A stretch of DNA of 64,000 nt from Methanocalculus sp. MSAO_Arc2 (GTDB lineage: Archaea; Halobacteriota; Methanomicrobia; Methanomicrobiales; Methanocorpusculaceae). The notes beneath the pieces were generated by a model. The model had not been told where the DNA came from and did not search any database. It saw only the letters and a list, made by a program, of their open reading frames with translations. A program made the translations under genes and the position numbers. Every line of letters starts with the position of its first letter. The first letter of the stretch is position 1. Of the stretch, positions 43,365-52,424 are shown piece after piece. The stretch lies in the NCBI GenBank assembly GCA_003838065.1, contig QZAC01000038.1, forward strand, positions 1-64,000, read 5' to 3'.

Positions 43365-44504
43365 ATGAATGGATCGCTGCAGATAGGAAGAATTTTTGGT
43401 ATACCGGTTCATCTCCATTTTACATTCCTCCTTGTAATACCGCTCTTTGCCTGGATTATTGGATCGCAGATCGGGCTTACCGTGGAGCTGATCGAGCGGT
43501 TTTATGCAATACCAATCGACAGGACGATCATTGAGGCCGGGTATATCCCCTATATCCTGGGGGCTCTTGTTGCATTATCTCTCTTCTTCTGCGTATTCGT
43601 CCATGAGCTTGCTCACTCGCTCATCGCGCGGGCAAACGGGATCAAGATCAATTCCATTACCCTGATCATCTTCGGCGGTGTCGCATCTATGGAAGAGACG
43701 CTTCCGGATCCGAAAGTTGAGCTCCCGATGGCGCTTGCAGGGCCGTTGACAAGTCTTGGCCTTGGAATCATCAGCGGGTTACTGGTTTATGTCGTTTATG
43801 TATTTGTCGATGCATCTGCAGTTGCAGGCGTCCTCATCTATGGATTTGGGTACCTTGCCCTGTTAAACATCCTCCTCTTTGGGTTCAACCTTCTCCCGGC
43901 ATTTCCAATGGATGGCGGCCGCGTCCTCCGTGCCTGGCTCGCCAGGCGGATGCCGCTCCACCGTGCAACCCGTATCGCCTCGGATATCGGAAAAGGTTTT
44001 GCCATTCTCTTTGGAATACTCGGTCTTTTCACCTTCAATTTTATCCTGATCATCATCGCGTTCTTCATCTATATAGGAGCAAGCCAGGAATCGTCAATGG
44101 TAACAACCAACTTCCTTCTCAAGGATGTCCATGTCGGCGAGATCATGTCCCGGGATGTGCATACGGTTGAGCCGACCCTCCCACTTGCCGAGGTGATCAG
44201 GCTGATGTATACCACAAAACATCTTGGCTTTCCTGTTGTAGACCGCGGATCCCTCATCGGAATCATCACACTCGCCGATATCCACAAGACCAGCGAAATC
44301 GATCGCGAAGCAATGCAGGTCCGTGACGTGATGACCAGGGATACAATCATCACGCTCCCATCATCTGCCTCGGTAACCGAGGCGCTCAAGCTCATGACAA
44401 TTCATACTATCGGGAGGATACCTGTTGTGGAAAACGGCTCGGTTATCGGTATTGTAACACGGACTGATATCCTCACGGTTCTTGAACTCAAGGAAATCAA
44501 CTGA
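43365..44504 (+). CDS. Site-2-type M50 protease with two CBS domains
   Basis: A 379-residue intramembrane metalloprotease. Six hydrophobic segments span residues 15-240. The zinc site is FVHELAHS (His80, Glu81, His84), with the third ligand in NLLPAFPMDGGR. After about residue 245 come two CBS domains (MSRDVHTVEPTLPLAEVIRL and MTRDTIITLPSSASVTEALK), which probably sense a nucleotide. The substrate is unknown. A TATA-like GATATATACT lies at 43328-43337 and SD-like sites are weak, so translation may be nearly leaderless. Confidence 0.92.
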   Translation: MNGSLQIGRIFGIPVHLHFTFLLVIPLFAWIIGSQIGLTVELIERFYAIPIDRTIIEAGYIPYILGALVALSLFFCVFVHELAHSLIARANGIKINSITLIIFGGVASMEETLPDPKVELPMALAGPLTSLGLGIISGLLVYVVYVFVDASAVAGVLIYGFGYLALLNILLFGFNLLPAFPMDGGRVLRAWLARRMPLHRATRIASDIGKGFAILFGILGLFTFNFILIIIAFFIYIGASQESSMVTTNFLLKDVHVGEIMSRDVHTVEPTLPLAEVIRLMYTTKHLGFPVVDRGSLIGIITLADIHKTSEIDREAMQVRDVMTRDTIITLPSSASVTEALKLMTIHTIGRIPVVENGSVIGIVTRTDILTVLELKEIN

Positions 44505-44605
44505 TATTTACGTTTCTTTTTCGAAATAAAGGATACCAGTTATTACCAAACTACACCCAATGAGAGGTCACAGGGACCACACCCGATCGTAATGAACCCA
44601 GGAAA

Positions 44606-46459
44606 TCAAAGCGAAAGGGTCTGCCGGACCCCGGTCTCCTCTGTACGGTATCCACCTGTTTCTTTGAGCAGCGATCGCAGAGAATCCGAGTCGATGATAT
44701 TCAGGAGGGCCTCTATCCCGGGATTGCCGAGTTCGTCTGTCATGATTCCCAGTTCATACCGCTCGGTTCCAACCGGGACAAATGACAACCCCATTGTCTC
44801 GGCTGCAGACGCAACACAGAGTCCGGCATCGGCCTCACCGCTCCTGACAGCAAGGGCGACTGCGAGATGGGTCGTCACCTCACGGGTATATCCTGTAATC
44901 GAATGCGGATCAACTGCATGCTTGCGTAAAAGATGATCCAGAAGCATCCGGGTGCCTGATCCCTTCTGACGGTTGACAAACGAAACAGTTTCGATCTCAT
45001 CAAACGAGATGCCTTCACGCGAAACGATACCCTGTTCCCGCTCGGCAACACAGACGAGCGTGACTTCCTCACCAGCAAGGTACCGCTCAAGATACCGGAT
45101 ATTATAGGTGCCATCTGGTGCAAGAAGGTGCATTGGAGCAGCATGGCAATGCCGTTTTTTCAGTGCGAGGATACCTCCCATACTCCCGATGTGGGCCGAA
45201 TGGACCGGCAGGGGCGAGAGGAGATCTGCTATCCGGTCAAGTACCGGATCATGGCTTCCTGCAAGAATGATGCCGGATTTGATCTGCTTCTCTGGCACGT
45301 TTGTTGAAATTGCTACTGTTTCACCAGCTTCAATACCCTCACTGTCCCGGGGTATCCTGAGAACACCATGTGAACGGACCGCACTCATCTGAACACCTGC
45401 ACCACGCGAGAGGGGTGTTGCAATCATCCTCCCTGCCACAAAGCCCATAACCATCAGGACAAACTCGTCTGTTCCGATATCTGAAGTCAGGGCACGGGTC
45501 AGTTCTGCACTGATGATGTCAGGATCGTGAACCGGGATCCCGGCACCACTGATCACCGGGGTGATTATCTCGCGGATGATCGTGAGTGCCGAGAGTGGAT
45601 AACCCGGGAGACCGATGACCGGTTTGCCGTGTATTGACCCGATGATCACCGGTTTGCCTGGTTTGATCGAAACGCCATGGACCAGCACCGTGCCCAGTTC
45701 ATCCACAACCTGCGCAGTGTAGTCTTTCGTTCCTTTCGATGATCCGGCAGAGATGATAATGAGATCATGATCCTCTGCTGCATTGACAAGGGCATCCCGG
45801 ATCGATTCGGGATCGTCTGGGACAGGCAAAAAGAGGTCTGCATCAACTCCCAGGGATCGCAGGTGTGCCTGCGCCATCAGGCAGTTGCTCTCAACAACCT
45901 GGCCCGGAAGTGGGCGGGTGCCGTGTTTCACCAGTTCACCGCCTGTCGGGATGAGCGCAGCAGAAAGGGAGAGGACATCCAGGTCGGTGATCCCATATGC
46001 GGCAAGGGCACCAATATCATGGTACAGGATCCTGTGGCCACGCGGGACTGCCATCTCAGACTCTGCAATATCCTCCCCGACAGGGCGGACATGCTGCCAT
46101 GGGGCAGCGGGTGCCCTGATGCTGTAGTGTCCGTCATCGATTTTGACATCCTCGATCATGATTACTGCATCATAGCCGGGAGGCAGAACATTGCCGGTAT
46201 TGACCAGGACTGCATCAGCCAGCCTGACCGGGAACTTATCGGTTGCACCGTGTGTATCCTGCGATCGAACGGCGATCCCGTCCATCGCAGAGAGATGCGC
46301 CTCGGGAACAGAATATTCTGCAAAAACCGGCTCCGCTGTCACCCTGCCAACGCTATCCATCAGGGGGATCCTGATTGTGCGCGTTGCAGGAGGACAGTTC
46401 TGCTGTATGGTATCGATGGCTGACTCCAGCGTCACAAGGGAGAGATACCGGCTTACCAC
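44606..46459 (-). CDS. moeA: MoeA fused to a periplasmic-binding-like domain
   Basis: A 617-residue protein. Residues 1-390 are a complete MoeA-type molybdotransferase (VSRYLSLVTLESAIDTI start, LPTGGE-like LIPTGGELV, SAGSSKGTKDYTAQ, GKPVIGLPGYPLSAL). Residues 400-617 match the LysR-substrate-like PBP domain found fused to MoeA in archaea (SHDPVLDRIADLLSP, GSGTRMLLDHLL, GEADAGLCVASAA), which may bind molybdate or tungstate. It inserts metal into molybdopterin for formylmethanofuran and formate dehydrogenases. It overlaps the second moeA by seven bases. Confidence 0.9.
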   Translation of the reverse strand: MVSRYLSLVTLESAIDTIQQNCPPATRTIRIPLMDSVGRVTAEPVFAEYSVPEAHLSAMDGIAVRSQDTHGATDKFPVRLADAVLVNTGNVLPPGYDAVIMIEDVKIDDGHYSIRAPAAPWQHVRPVGEDIAESEMAVPRGHRILYHDIGALAAYGITDLDVLSLSAALIPTGGELVKHGTRPLPGQVVESNCLMAQAHLRSLGVDADLFLPVPDDPESIRDALVNAAEDHDLIIISAGSSKGTKDYTAQVVDELGTVLVHGVSIKPGKPVIIGSIHGKPVIGLPGYPLSALTIIREIITPVISGAGIPVHDPDIISAELTRALTSDIGTDEFVLMVMGFVAGRMIATPLSRGAGVQMSAVRSHGVLRIPRDSEGIEAGETVAISTNVPEKQIKSGIILAGSHDPVLDRIADLLSPLPVHSAHIGSMGGILALKKRHCHAAPMHLLAPDGTYNIRYLERYLAGEEVTLVCVAEREQGIVSREGISFDEIETVSFVNRQKGSGTRMLLDHLLRKHAVDPHSITGYTREVTTHLAVALAVRSGEADAGLCVASAAETMGLSFVPVGTERYELGIMTDELGNPGIEALLNIIDSDSLRSLLKETGGYRTEETGVRQTLSL

Positions 46460-47655
46460 AGGACCACCCGAACCAGGGTCCCTGCCTCATATCCTTCGGA
46501 TTCTGCAGGCACCTTTACAAATCCATCACTCTGAACGAGGGTATGAAGAAGCCCGGACTTTGAAAAAAGCGGCGTGGCCGTGGTATCACTGAGACGCACC
46601 CTCACATAATCTTCCCTTCCTTTCGCAGAAGGGATGCCCGTATCAAGAGTAGCAGAACAGACAACATCCGGTATTGTCCTACCGCTCATTGCAGAAAGGA
46701 GCGGTGCAACAATGGCCCGCAGTACCATGAAGGCCGAAGATGGGTGACCTGGAAGCCCGATCACCGGACAATCTGAGATCTGTCCGATGATGGTCGGTTT
46801 TCCCGGTGATATCGCAATACCATGCACCAGGATGCGTCCGAGATCGGCTATCACACGTGCAGTTGCATCCCGGTCATCCTTTGAACTTCCACCTGAAACC
46901 AGGATCGCATCTGCAACAGACACCGCTTCCTGTATGGCAGCTGCAAGTGCATCCGGATCATCGAGCACGATGCCACGTGGCACCGGCCTGCACCCGTACT
47001 GGCGGATAAACGATTCACACACTATCGAGTTTACATCCCTGACCATGCCGGGTGGAGGAATCTCGCCGGGCGGGACAACCTCATTGCCGGTTGCAATAAC
47101 CGCGATTTTTGGAATGTTTTTGACAGAGACCGAGAGGATGCCTGCTGCGGCAAGGACACCAGCCTCCTGTGGAAGGATCTGACGGCCTGAACTGAGAATC
47201 AGATCGCCCTTCTTGAAATCCTCATCCGGTGCAACGATATTCTCTCCTGATGCAGCAGGCCGCATCACCAGGATACTATCTCCCGCAGTCTCGGAATATT
47301 CGATCATCACAACGGCATCTGCGCCATCCGGGACCATCCCCCCTGTCGGGACATACCTGCACTCACCGGGCCGTATTACACCGGGATCAGCTGAACCCAT
47401 CTCGATCCTGCCTGTGCAGGTGATAATTGAAGGAAGCGACTCAAGAGCTCCGGCAGTATCGGCCGCGATGACGGCATACCCATCAACGATCGACCGGGCA
47501 AACCCCGGCATGTCATGGTCAGCGAAGACATCCCTCTCCAGGATGCGCAGTGGAGCCTGTGATAGCAAAACGGTCTCCTCACCGGTATCAGGTGCAATAG
47601 AAAGAAGAGAGGCTACTGCCTCCCTGACCGGGATGATCCGGAGAAAACGACTCAT
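46453..47655 (-). CDS. moeA: Molybdopterin molybdotransferase (MoeA, single-domain)
   Basis: A 400-residue MoeA without the PBP extension. Conserved blocks are DMPGFARSIVDGYAVIA, VPTGGMVPDGADAVV, LILSSGRQILPQEAGVLAAAG, IATGNEVVPPG, ILVSGGSSKDDRDATA and CPVIGLPGHPSSAF. Archaea often keep two paralogues, possibly for molybdate and tungstate. The ATG at 47655 is used because it overlaps the stop of the small cysteine protein gene in ATGA; a TTG at 47676 is open upstream. A TATA-like TATAAAAAT at 47683-47691 lies about 28 bases upstream, inside the small gene, and could give a nearly leaderless transcript. Confidence 0.92.
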   Translation of the reverse strand: MSRFLRIIPVREAVASLLSIAPDTGEETVLLSQAPLRILERDVFADHDMPGFARSIVDGYAVIAADTAGALESLPSIITCTGRIEMGSADPGVIRPGECRYVPTGGMVPDGADAVVMIEYSETAGDSILVMRPAASGENIVAPDEDFKKGDLILSSGRQILPQEAGVLAAAGILSVSVKNIPKIAVIATGNEVVPPGEIPPPGMVRDVNSIVCESFIRQYGCRPVPRGIVLDDPDALAAAIQEAVSVADAILVSGGSSKDDRDATARVIADLGRILVHGIAISPGKPTIIGQISDCPVIGLPGHPSSAFMVLRAIVAPLLSAMSGRTIPDVVCSATLDTGIPSAKGREDYVRVRLSDTTATPLFSKSGLLHTLVQSDGFVKVPAESEGYEAGTLVRVVLW

Positions 47656-47828
47656 TTGAAACAACCCAGCTGGCAACCACGGATTTTTATACCGTTTCTG
47701 TTGCAGTAACGGGCTATCTCCATTTTATCAATTCCATGCTTCTCTGAGATCGCAAATGCTGTTTCACACTGGATCTCTTTGTCGATGCCTTCTGCAGCGA
47801 AGACCTGTGCTACTATATCCTGTGACAT
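47652..47828 (-). CDS. 58-residue cysteine-containing protein upstream of moeA
   Basis: A short reading frame with normal codon use: MSQDIVAQVFAAEGIDKEI, then KMEIARYCNRNGIKIRGCQ and LGCFK at the end. A predicted helix-turn-helix-like middle and the C-terminal pattern C-x9-C-x3-C could bind a metal. Its stop overlaps the moeA start by four bases (ATGA), so the products are co-translated. I do not know a named family, but small proteins of this kind beside molybdenum genes occur in methanogens (from memory). A role in molybdate or tungstate handling is inference. Confidence 0.75.
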   Translation of the reverse strand: MSQDIVAQVFAAEGIDKEIQCETAFAISEKHGIDKMEIARYCNRNGIKIRGCQLGCFK

Positions 47829-47919
47829 ACTGTTGTGTTGTTTTGGTACGATATAGTATTTACAGATCGGGATCTAAAGGGCAGAAATACTTAACCACCG
47901 GGATCAAATAATCCGGGAG

Positions 47920-49239
47920 ATGGTTACAGCGCTTGTACATTCACGCCTCGATCCGGCAGGGGTGGCAATCCGATCCGCTATCGACGATATCATGAAACAC
48001 GATCGATGGGCAGAATGGCCTCTCCTCTTGAACGGGGTTGTCTTTCATGAAACAGAGGGGAGGCTGATCTATGAAGAAGGCCTTGACAGGAGAATTGATG
48101 CTGACCGCATTATCTTTCTCTCACGACATACAAGCAAAAATCCTGAACCGGTCCTGACTGTGCATGTGACCGGAAATTTTGATGAAGCTGCATTTGGCGG
48201 TAGACCAAACGAACTGTCAAAAGCCGACCCTGCGATGATGCAGGCGGTTCTGAAAAACCTGATCCGGTATGCACCTGATGGGTACCGTGCCGGCTACGAA
48301 GTGACCCATCATGGACCAGGTGATCTCACAACCCCATCTTTTTTTGTTGAGATTGGAAGCACAGAGAAAGAATGGCATGATCCTGTTGCCGCCCGGGTCG
48401 TTGCACGATGCGTCCTCTCGGCAGAACCTGGTGCTGTGGTCCCCCTGATCGGTTTTGGTGGGACACACTATGCGGTCCGGCAAACCGCGATTGCAGCAGA
48501 GACACGGGGGGCTTTTGGCCACATCGCACACTCGCGTGATGCAGCGCTCATCACGCAGGAGAAGATCAGGCTGATGGCAGAACAAACCGGTGCAGTCGCA
48601 GGCTACATCGATAAAAAAGCAGTTAGCGGGTCGGTGGCCAGCACAATCAGCAATCTTCTGACCAGTATCGGGCTTCCTATCCTGACAGAAGGCATGCTGC
48701 GGGAGATGGGGGAGCTGTCCTGGGAGACCTGGTGCAGAGCTGCGGAACTCGCATCGAAGGTCTCTCCCGGGGCTATGATGAAAAACCATGGGTTATGGGA
48801 GGACTGTACACTCACAACAGTCGAAATACACGAAGAACTTCTGAACGAAGCACTCTGGGGCGATAATGAGGAATTTATCTCGCTTCTTGACACAATAACC
48901 CCATGCATCAGGATCACGACCAACGGCCGCACCGCCCTTCCGGTCTTCATCGTGTGCCAGAAGAGAGCATCACAATTAGCAAGTGATTTAATAACCCTGT
49001 GTGTACAACAGATCACGAAACATTCTCTTTCTGTTATTGAAGGTGATCACCTCATCATCAGAAGAGATCGTTTTGACCCTGAGAAAGCGCGCAAATTCGG
49101 GGTACAACCCGGCCCACTCTTCGGCAGGCTGGCCAGCGGGCAGGAAGTTTCTGTCGATGGAAGGGTCATCAGACCAGAAATGGTCAGCTCCCGTGTTGTG
49201 CGGGAGATCAGAATCCCGGGATTGGAGAGATATACATGA
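47920..49239 (+). CDS. dtdA: D-aminoacyl-tRNA deacylase (archaeal DtdA/GEK1)
   Basis: Removes D-amino acids wrongly attached to tRNA. The archaeal/plant-type blocks are present: [41 protein letters not shown] and [13 protein letters not shown], with conserved His and Thr residues. Most DtdA proteins end at about 270-300 residues. This one has 439, with an extension that finishes with [19 protein letters not shown], a motif also seen in RNase Z-like proteins. The gene overlaps ftsZ by four bases (ATGA). Confidence 0.88.
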   Translation: MVTALVHSRLDPAGVAIRSAIDDIMKHDRWAEWPLLLNGVVFHETEGRLIYEEGLDRRIDADRIIFLSRHTSKNPEPVLTVHVTGNFDEAAFGGRPNELSKADPAMMQAVLKNLIRYAPDGYRAGYEVTHHGPGDLTTPSFFVEIGSTEKEWHDPVAARVVARCVLSAEPGAVVPLIGFGGTHYAVRQTAIAAETRGAFGHIAHSRDAALITQEKIRLMAEQTGAVAGYIDKKAVSGSVASTISNLLTSIGLPILTEGMLREMGELSWETWCRAAELASKVSPGAMMKNHGLWEDCTLTTVEIHEELLNEALWGDNEEFISLLDTITPCIRITTNGRTALPVFIVCQKRASQLASDLITLCVQQITKHSLSVIEGDHLIIRRDRFDPEKARKFGVQPGPLFGRLASGQEVSVDGRVIRPEMVSSRVVREIRIPGLERYT

Positions 49240-50405
49240 GATCAATCGTGGAAGAGGCATTAAATCGGAAGAAGGAAGAGGATGCAGAGGTGGCCGAGTA
49301 TTCCTCTTCATTAACTGAACGCTCACCAATAGTGGACGCTCAGGCTCAGCCGGTGACAGAGAGGGTAATTGAAGATGACGACTTCGAAGATGTTCTCGCA
49401 TCACTGCGCACCATCATCACCGTCATCGGGTGCGGGGGCGGCGGTTCAAATACCGTAAACAGGATGTTTGAAGAAAATATCCATGGGGCACAGATGATTG
49501 CTATCAATACTGATGCCCAGCATCTTGCTATGACAAAGGCCGACCGGAGAATGTTGATCGGTCGGCAGACGACCAAGGGGCTTGGTGCCGGCGCTATGCC
49601 GCGTCGTGGGGAAGAGGCAGCACTCGAAAGTGAAGTTGATATTCACCGTGTTCTCGCCGGGAGCCATATGGTCTTTGTTACTGCAGGCCTCGGCGGAGGT
49701 ACCGGGACCGGATCCGCCCCCATCGTTGCAAAGGCTGCACGCGAAGAGGGTGCGCTGACGATCGCCGTTGTCACGCTTCCGTTCACTGCTGAGGGTGCCA
49801 ACCGGATGGAAAATGCCGAAGCAGGCCTGGAACACCTTCGTGAAGTTGCAGATACTGTCATTGTCGTACCTAACGACCGGCTCCTCGAAGTGGTGCCGCG
49901 CCTCCCCCTTACAACCGCATTCAAGGTTGCAGATGAAGTGTTGATGAAAGCCGTCAAGGGAATTACCGAGCTCATCACCCTCCCGGGTCTGGTCAACCTG
50001 GACTTTGCCGATGTCAGATCTGTTATGGAGCAGGGCGGCATTGCAATGATCGGGATGGGAGAATCCGATTCTGAAGACAAAGCTGCAGATTCCGTGAAGA
50101 AAGCCCTCCGCTCCCCGCTTCTTGATGTTGATATCTCAGGAGCCACCGCGGCTCTTGTGAATGTGGTCGGTGGGCCGGATATGACCATGGCTGAGGCTGA
50201 AGGAGTTGTACAGGAGATATACGAGCGGATTGATCCGGATGCACGGATCATCTGGGGTGCACAGATCGACTCTGGCATGCAGAGCCGGATGAGAACGATG
50301 CTGATTGTAACTGGTGTGCAGTCTCCACAGATCCTTGGGAAAATTGAACACCCATCCTATGCACAACGCGTTCAGAAACAATATGATATCGATTTTTTGA
50401 AGTGA
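49236..50405 (+). CDS. ftsZ: Cell division protein FtsZ
   Basis: Tubulin-like GTPase of 389 residues that forms the division ring. The nucleotide site [15 protein letters not shown] is near residue 148, with [15 protein letters not shown] at the N-terminal domain start and the synergy loop [12 protein letters not shown] 50-residue acidic N-terminal extension precedes the core, as in euryarchaeal FtsZ. The neighbouring secE and spt5 match the conserved locus of the archaeal FtsZ1 group, but assignment to FtsZ1 or FtsZ2 is not certain without a tree. Confidence 0.95.
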   Translation: MRSIVEEALNRKKEEDAEVAEYSSSLTERSPIVDAQAQPVTERVIEDDDFEDVLASLRTIITVIGCGGGGSNTVNRMFEENIHGAQMIAINTDAQHLAMTKADRRMLIGRQTTKGLGAGAMPRRGEEAALESEVDIHRVLAGSHMVFVTAGLGGGTGTGSAPIVAKAAREEGALTIAVVTLPFTAEGANRMENAEAGLEHLREVADTVIVVPNDRLLEVVPRLPLTTAFKVADEVLMKAVKGITELITLPGLVNLDFADVRSVMEQGGIAMIGMGESDSEDKAADSVKKALRSPLLDVDISGATAALVNVVGGPDMTMAEAEGVVQEIYERIDPDARIIWGAQIDSGMQSRMRTMLIVTGVQSPQILGKIEHPSYAQRVQKQYDIDFLK

Positions 50406-50411
50406 TGAGAC

Positions 50412-50618
50412 ATGGAAAAGCCTGAATTTAAAAAACCCGATCTCAAGGGTTTTAACATCAATGAGGAACTCTTCCGGAAATATATCCGTGTCCTGAAACT
50501 GGCACGGACACCCACACGAGAAGAGTTCTCCAAGATTGGCCTTGTAGCAGCAATAGGAATAAGCATTATCGGCCTGATCGGTTTTTTCCTCTACGAAATC
50601 ATGCTTGTTGCAAATTAA
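50412..50618 (+). CDS. secE: Preprotein translocase subunit SecE (Sec61 gamma)
   Basis: A 68-residue protein with one transmembrane segment (residues about 43-64) after a basic amphipathic helix RKYIRVLKLARTPTREEF, the shape of Sec61 gamma. It clamps the SecY channel. It starts six bases after ftsZ, with GTGATGAG as ribosome-binding site, and precedes spt5 by nine bases, the usual archaeal order. Confidence 0.95.
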   Translation: MEKPEFKKPDLKGFNINEELFRKYIRVLKLARTPTREEFSKIGLVAAIGISIIGLIGFFLYEIMLVAN

Positions 50619-50627
50619 TTGATCACT

Positions 50628-51101
50628 ATGACCGGGGCTGAAAACCATTACTATGCCATCAAAACGACTTCGAAACAGGAGCGCGCAGTAGCCGATGCTA
50701 TATTCCGCACGGTTGAACGAAGATTAATTGATATTAAGGTCTCATCGGTGATTGTGCCCGAAGAGCTGAAAGGATACGTTATCGTTGAATCACCAGAGGG
50801 ACGTGGCCGGATCCAGGAGCTTATTGAACAGATACCAAGTGCACGATCTGTTGTCCCGGGAGAGACCCGATTTGAAGAGGTCCAGCATTATCTGGTTCCA
50901 AAACCTGTCGTCTCGGGGATTGAAGAGGGAACCATTATCGAATTGATTGCAGGACCTTTCAAAGGAGAAAAAGCGGTTGTTAAACGTATCGATCTTGGAA
51001 AAGAAGAAATAACAGTCGAGCTATACGAGAGTATCGTTCCAATCCCGATCACAGTTCGCGGTGATCATGTCAGGGTCATCGAGCGGAAGGGCGAAGAATA
51101 A
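50628..51101 (+). CDS. spt5: Transcription elongation factor Spt5 (NusG)
   Basis: A 157-residue protein with an N-terminal NGN domain (HYYAIKTTSKQERAVADAI ... VPEELKGYVIVE) and a C-terminal KOW domain (LIAGPFKGEKAVVKRID). It binds the RNA polymerase clamp and increases processivity. The ATG at 50628 is preferred; a TTG three codons upstream is also open. secE precedes it, and the ribosomal L11 operon starts about 140 bases downstream with its own promoter. Confidence 0.95.
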   Translation: MTGAENHYYAIKTTSKQERAVADAIFRTVERRLIDIKVSSVIVPEELKGYVIVESPEGRGRIQELIEQIPSARSVVPGETRFEEVQHYLVPKPVVSGIEEGTIIELIAGPFKGEKAVVKRIDLGKEEITVELYESIVPIPITVRGDHVRVIERKGEE

Positions 51102-51163
51102 TCCATATGCGCACACAGTCGCTTCTGCACAGATATCCCGCCACCAACTCTTTCTCTTCCCAT

Positions 51164-51172
51164 CATATTTAT
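51164..51172 (+). promoter_or_regulatory. Probable TATA box of the L11-L1-L10-L12 operon
   Basis: CATATTTAT at 51164-51172 lies in the 142-base gap after spt5, about 70 bases before the L11 start. Initiation some 25 bases downstream would leave a leader of about 45 bases that contains the hairpin at 51209-51226 and a GGTGAT ribosome-binding site at 51235-51240. Confidence 0.5.
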
Positions 51173-51208
51173 CATACCAGGCGTTGACATATATGAACCA
51201 CAGCTGAG

Positions 51209-51226
51209 AGCCCGGATAAACGGGCT
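51209..51226 (+). promoter_or_regulatory. Leader hairpin upstream of L11
   Basis: AGCCCG and CGGGCT form a six-base-pair stem with a GATAAA loop. It lies in the short leader, nine bases before the GGTGAT ribosome-binding site of L11. It may control translation or stabilise the transcript. No T-run follows, so it is not a terminator of spt5. Confidence 0.45.
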
Positions 51227-51243
51227 GTTGGCATGGTGATATT

Positions 51244-51720
51244 ATGGCAGAAACTGTCGAGGTACTGGTACCCGGCGGTAGAGCGACCGCAGGCCCGCCA
51301 TTGGGTCCGGCGCTGGGTCCCCTGGGAATCAACGTGAAGGGTGTTGTCGACGAGATAAATCGGAAGACAGCTGAATTCAATGGAATGACTGTTCCCGTTA
51401 CGGTGGAGGTTGATGATAAGAAAAACTTCACCATCTCGGTGGGTATCCCACCGACAACGGCGCTGATCTTATCTGAAGTTGGTTCCGGAAAGGGGTCATC
51501 AAACCCCAATACCCAGCCGGTTGGTAATCTGCCGCTTGAAGCGATCATCCGGATCGCCCGCATGAAACAGGAGTCCATGCTCTCCTATGACCTCAGAAAC
51601 GCGGTCAAGGAAGTGATGGGCACCTGCCGCTCAGTAGGAGTGACGATCGAAGGCATGAAGGCACAGGATGCCATTGCCAAAGTCGATGCAGGCGCATTCG
51701 ATGATCAGCTGAACGCATAG
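51244..51720 (+). CDS. rpl11: Ribosomal protein uL11
   Basis: A 158-residue protein of the stalk base that binds the GTPase-centre rRNA. The N-terminal domain has VLVPGGRATAGPPLGPALGP and NVKGVVDEINRKTAEFNGMT, the C-terminal domain DLRNAVKEVMGTCRSVGV. Length and order are normal for archaea. It is the first gene of the four-gene ribosomal operon. Confidence 0.97.
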   Translation: MAETVEVLVPGGRATAGPPLGPALGPLGINVKGVVDEINRKTAEFNGMTVPVTVEVDDKKNFTISVGIPPTTALILSEVGSGKGSSNPNTQPVGNLPLEAIIRIARMKQESMLSYDLRNAVKEVMGTCRSVGVTIEGMKAQDAIAKVDAGAFDDQLNA

Positions 51721-51732
51721 ACATTCAGACAA

Positions 51733-51770
51733 CCATAGGAGATCGCAGACATTGCGGTCGAGGACTATGG
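51733..51770 (+). promoter_or_regulatory. Putative L1-binding autoregulatory hairpin
   Basis: Between L11 and L1 the RNA folds as an outer stem (CCATAG at 51733-51738 with CTATGG at 51765-51770), internal loops GAG (51739-51741) and CGAGGA (51759-51764), an inner stem (ATCGCA with TGCGGT) and a GACAT loop. This is close in outline to the L1 target described for Methanococcus L1 mRNA and the matching 23S rRNA helix (recalled, not aligned). The GGAGG ribosome-binding site of L1 (51769-51773) begins within the outer stem, so L1 binding would block translation of L1 and the coupled L10 and L12. Confidence 0.6.
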
Positions 51771-51782
51771 AGGCATACGTAC

Positions 51783-52424
51783 ATGGTTGATATAACCCAG
51801 ATTCAGAATGCCGTATCTACGGCTCTTGAGCAGGCGCCTGAGAGGAAGTTCCGGGAGAGTGTGGATATCACAGTCAACCTGAAGAACATTGACATGGCCC
51901 AGCCAAAAAACCGTATTGATACGACGATTCTTCTGCCAGAGAGTACAGGCACCAAAAAGATCGCGGTTCTGGGCAAAGGAGAGATCACCTACCAGGCAAA
52001 AGAAGCGGGTGTCGATATCATCATCGGCCCCGAAGAAATCGAACGCCTGGGAGGAGCTCCCCGTGAAGCCCGCCAGGTTGCAGGCGAGTATGACTTTTTC
52101 CTTGCAGAAACCGCAGTTATGCCACTCGTAGGCCGATTTTTGGGTCCCAGACTTGGTCCACGCGGAAAAATGCCGATGCCCATCCCCCCGGGACAGGAGA
52201 TCAGGCCGATTGTTGAACGGCTGCGTGGATCCATCAGGATCAGAACAAAGGACAAGCTGACGTTTTCAGCAAAAGTCGGGACGACAGAAATGTCGTCAGA
52301 ACAGATAGCCGAGAATATATATGCGGTCCTGAAAAAGGTCGAGACAACGCTCGAACAGGGTTCACAGAATATTCGCTCGGTCTATGTCAAGACAACCATG
52401 GGCCCGGCAGTGAGGGTGATCTAG
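51783..52424 (+). CDS. rpl1: Ribosomal protein uL1
   Basis: A 213-residue large-subunit protein that binds the L1 stalk of 23S rRNA and, in methanogens, represses its own mRNA. Typical blocks are FRESVDITVNLKNIDM, FLGPRLGPRGKMPMP and the C-terminal NIRSVYVKTTMGPAVRV. The GGAGG site nine bases before the ATG overlaps the hairpin described above. The stop is followed directly by the L10 start. Confidence 0.97.
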   Translation: MVDITQIQNAVSTALEQAPERKFRESVDITVNLKNIDMAQPKNRIDTTILLPESTGTKKIAVLGKGEITYQAKEAGVDIIIGPEEIERLGGAPREARQVAGEYDFFLAETAVMPLVGRFLGPRLGPRGKMPMPIPPGQEIRPIVERLRGSIRIRTKDKLTFSAKVGTTEMSSEQIAENIYAVLKKVETTLEQGSQNIRSVYVKTTMGPAVRVI

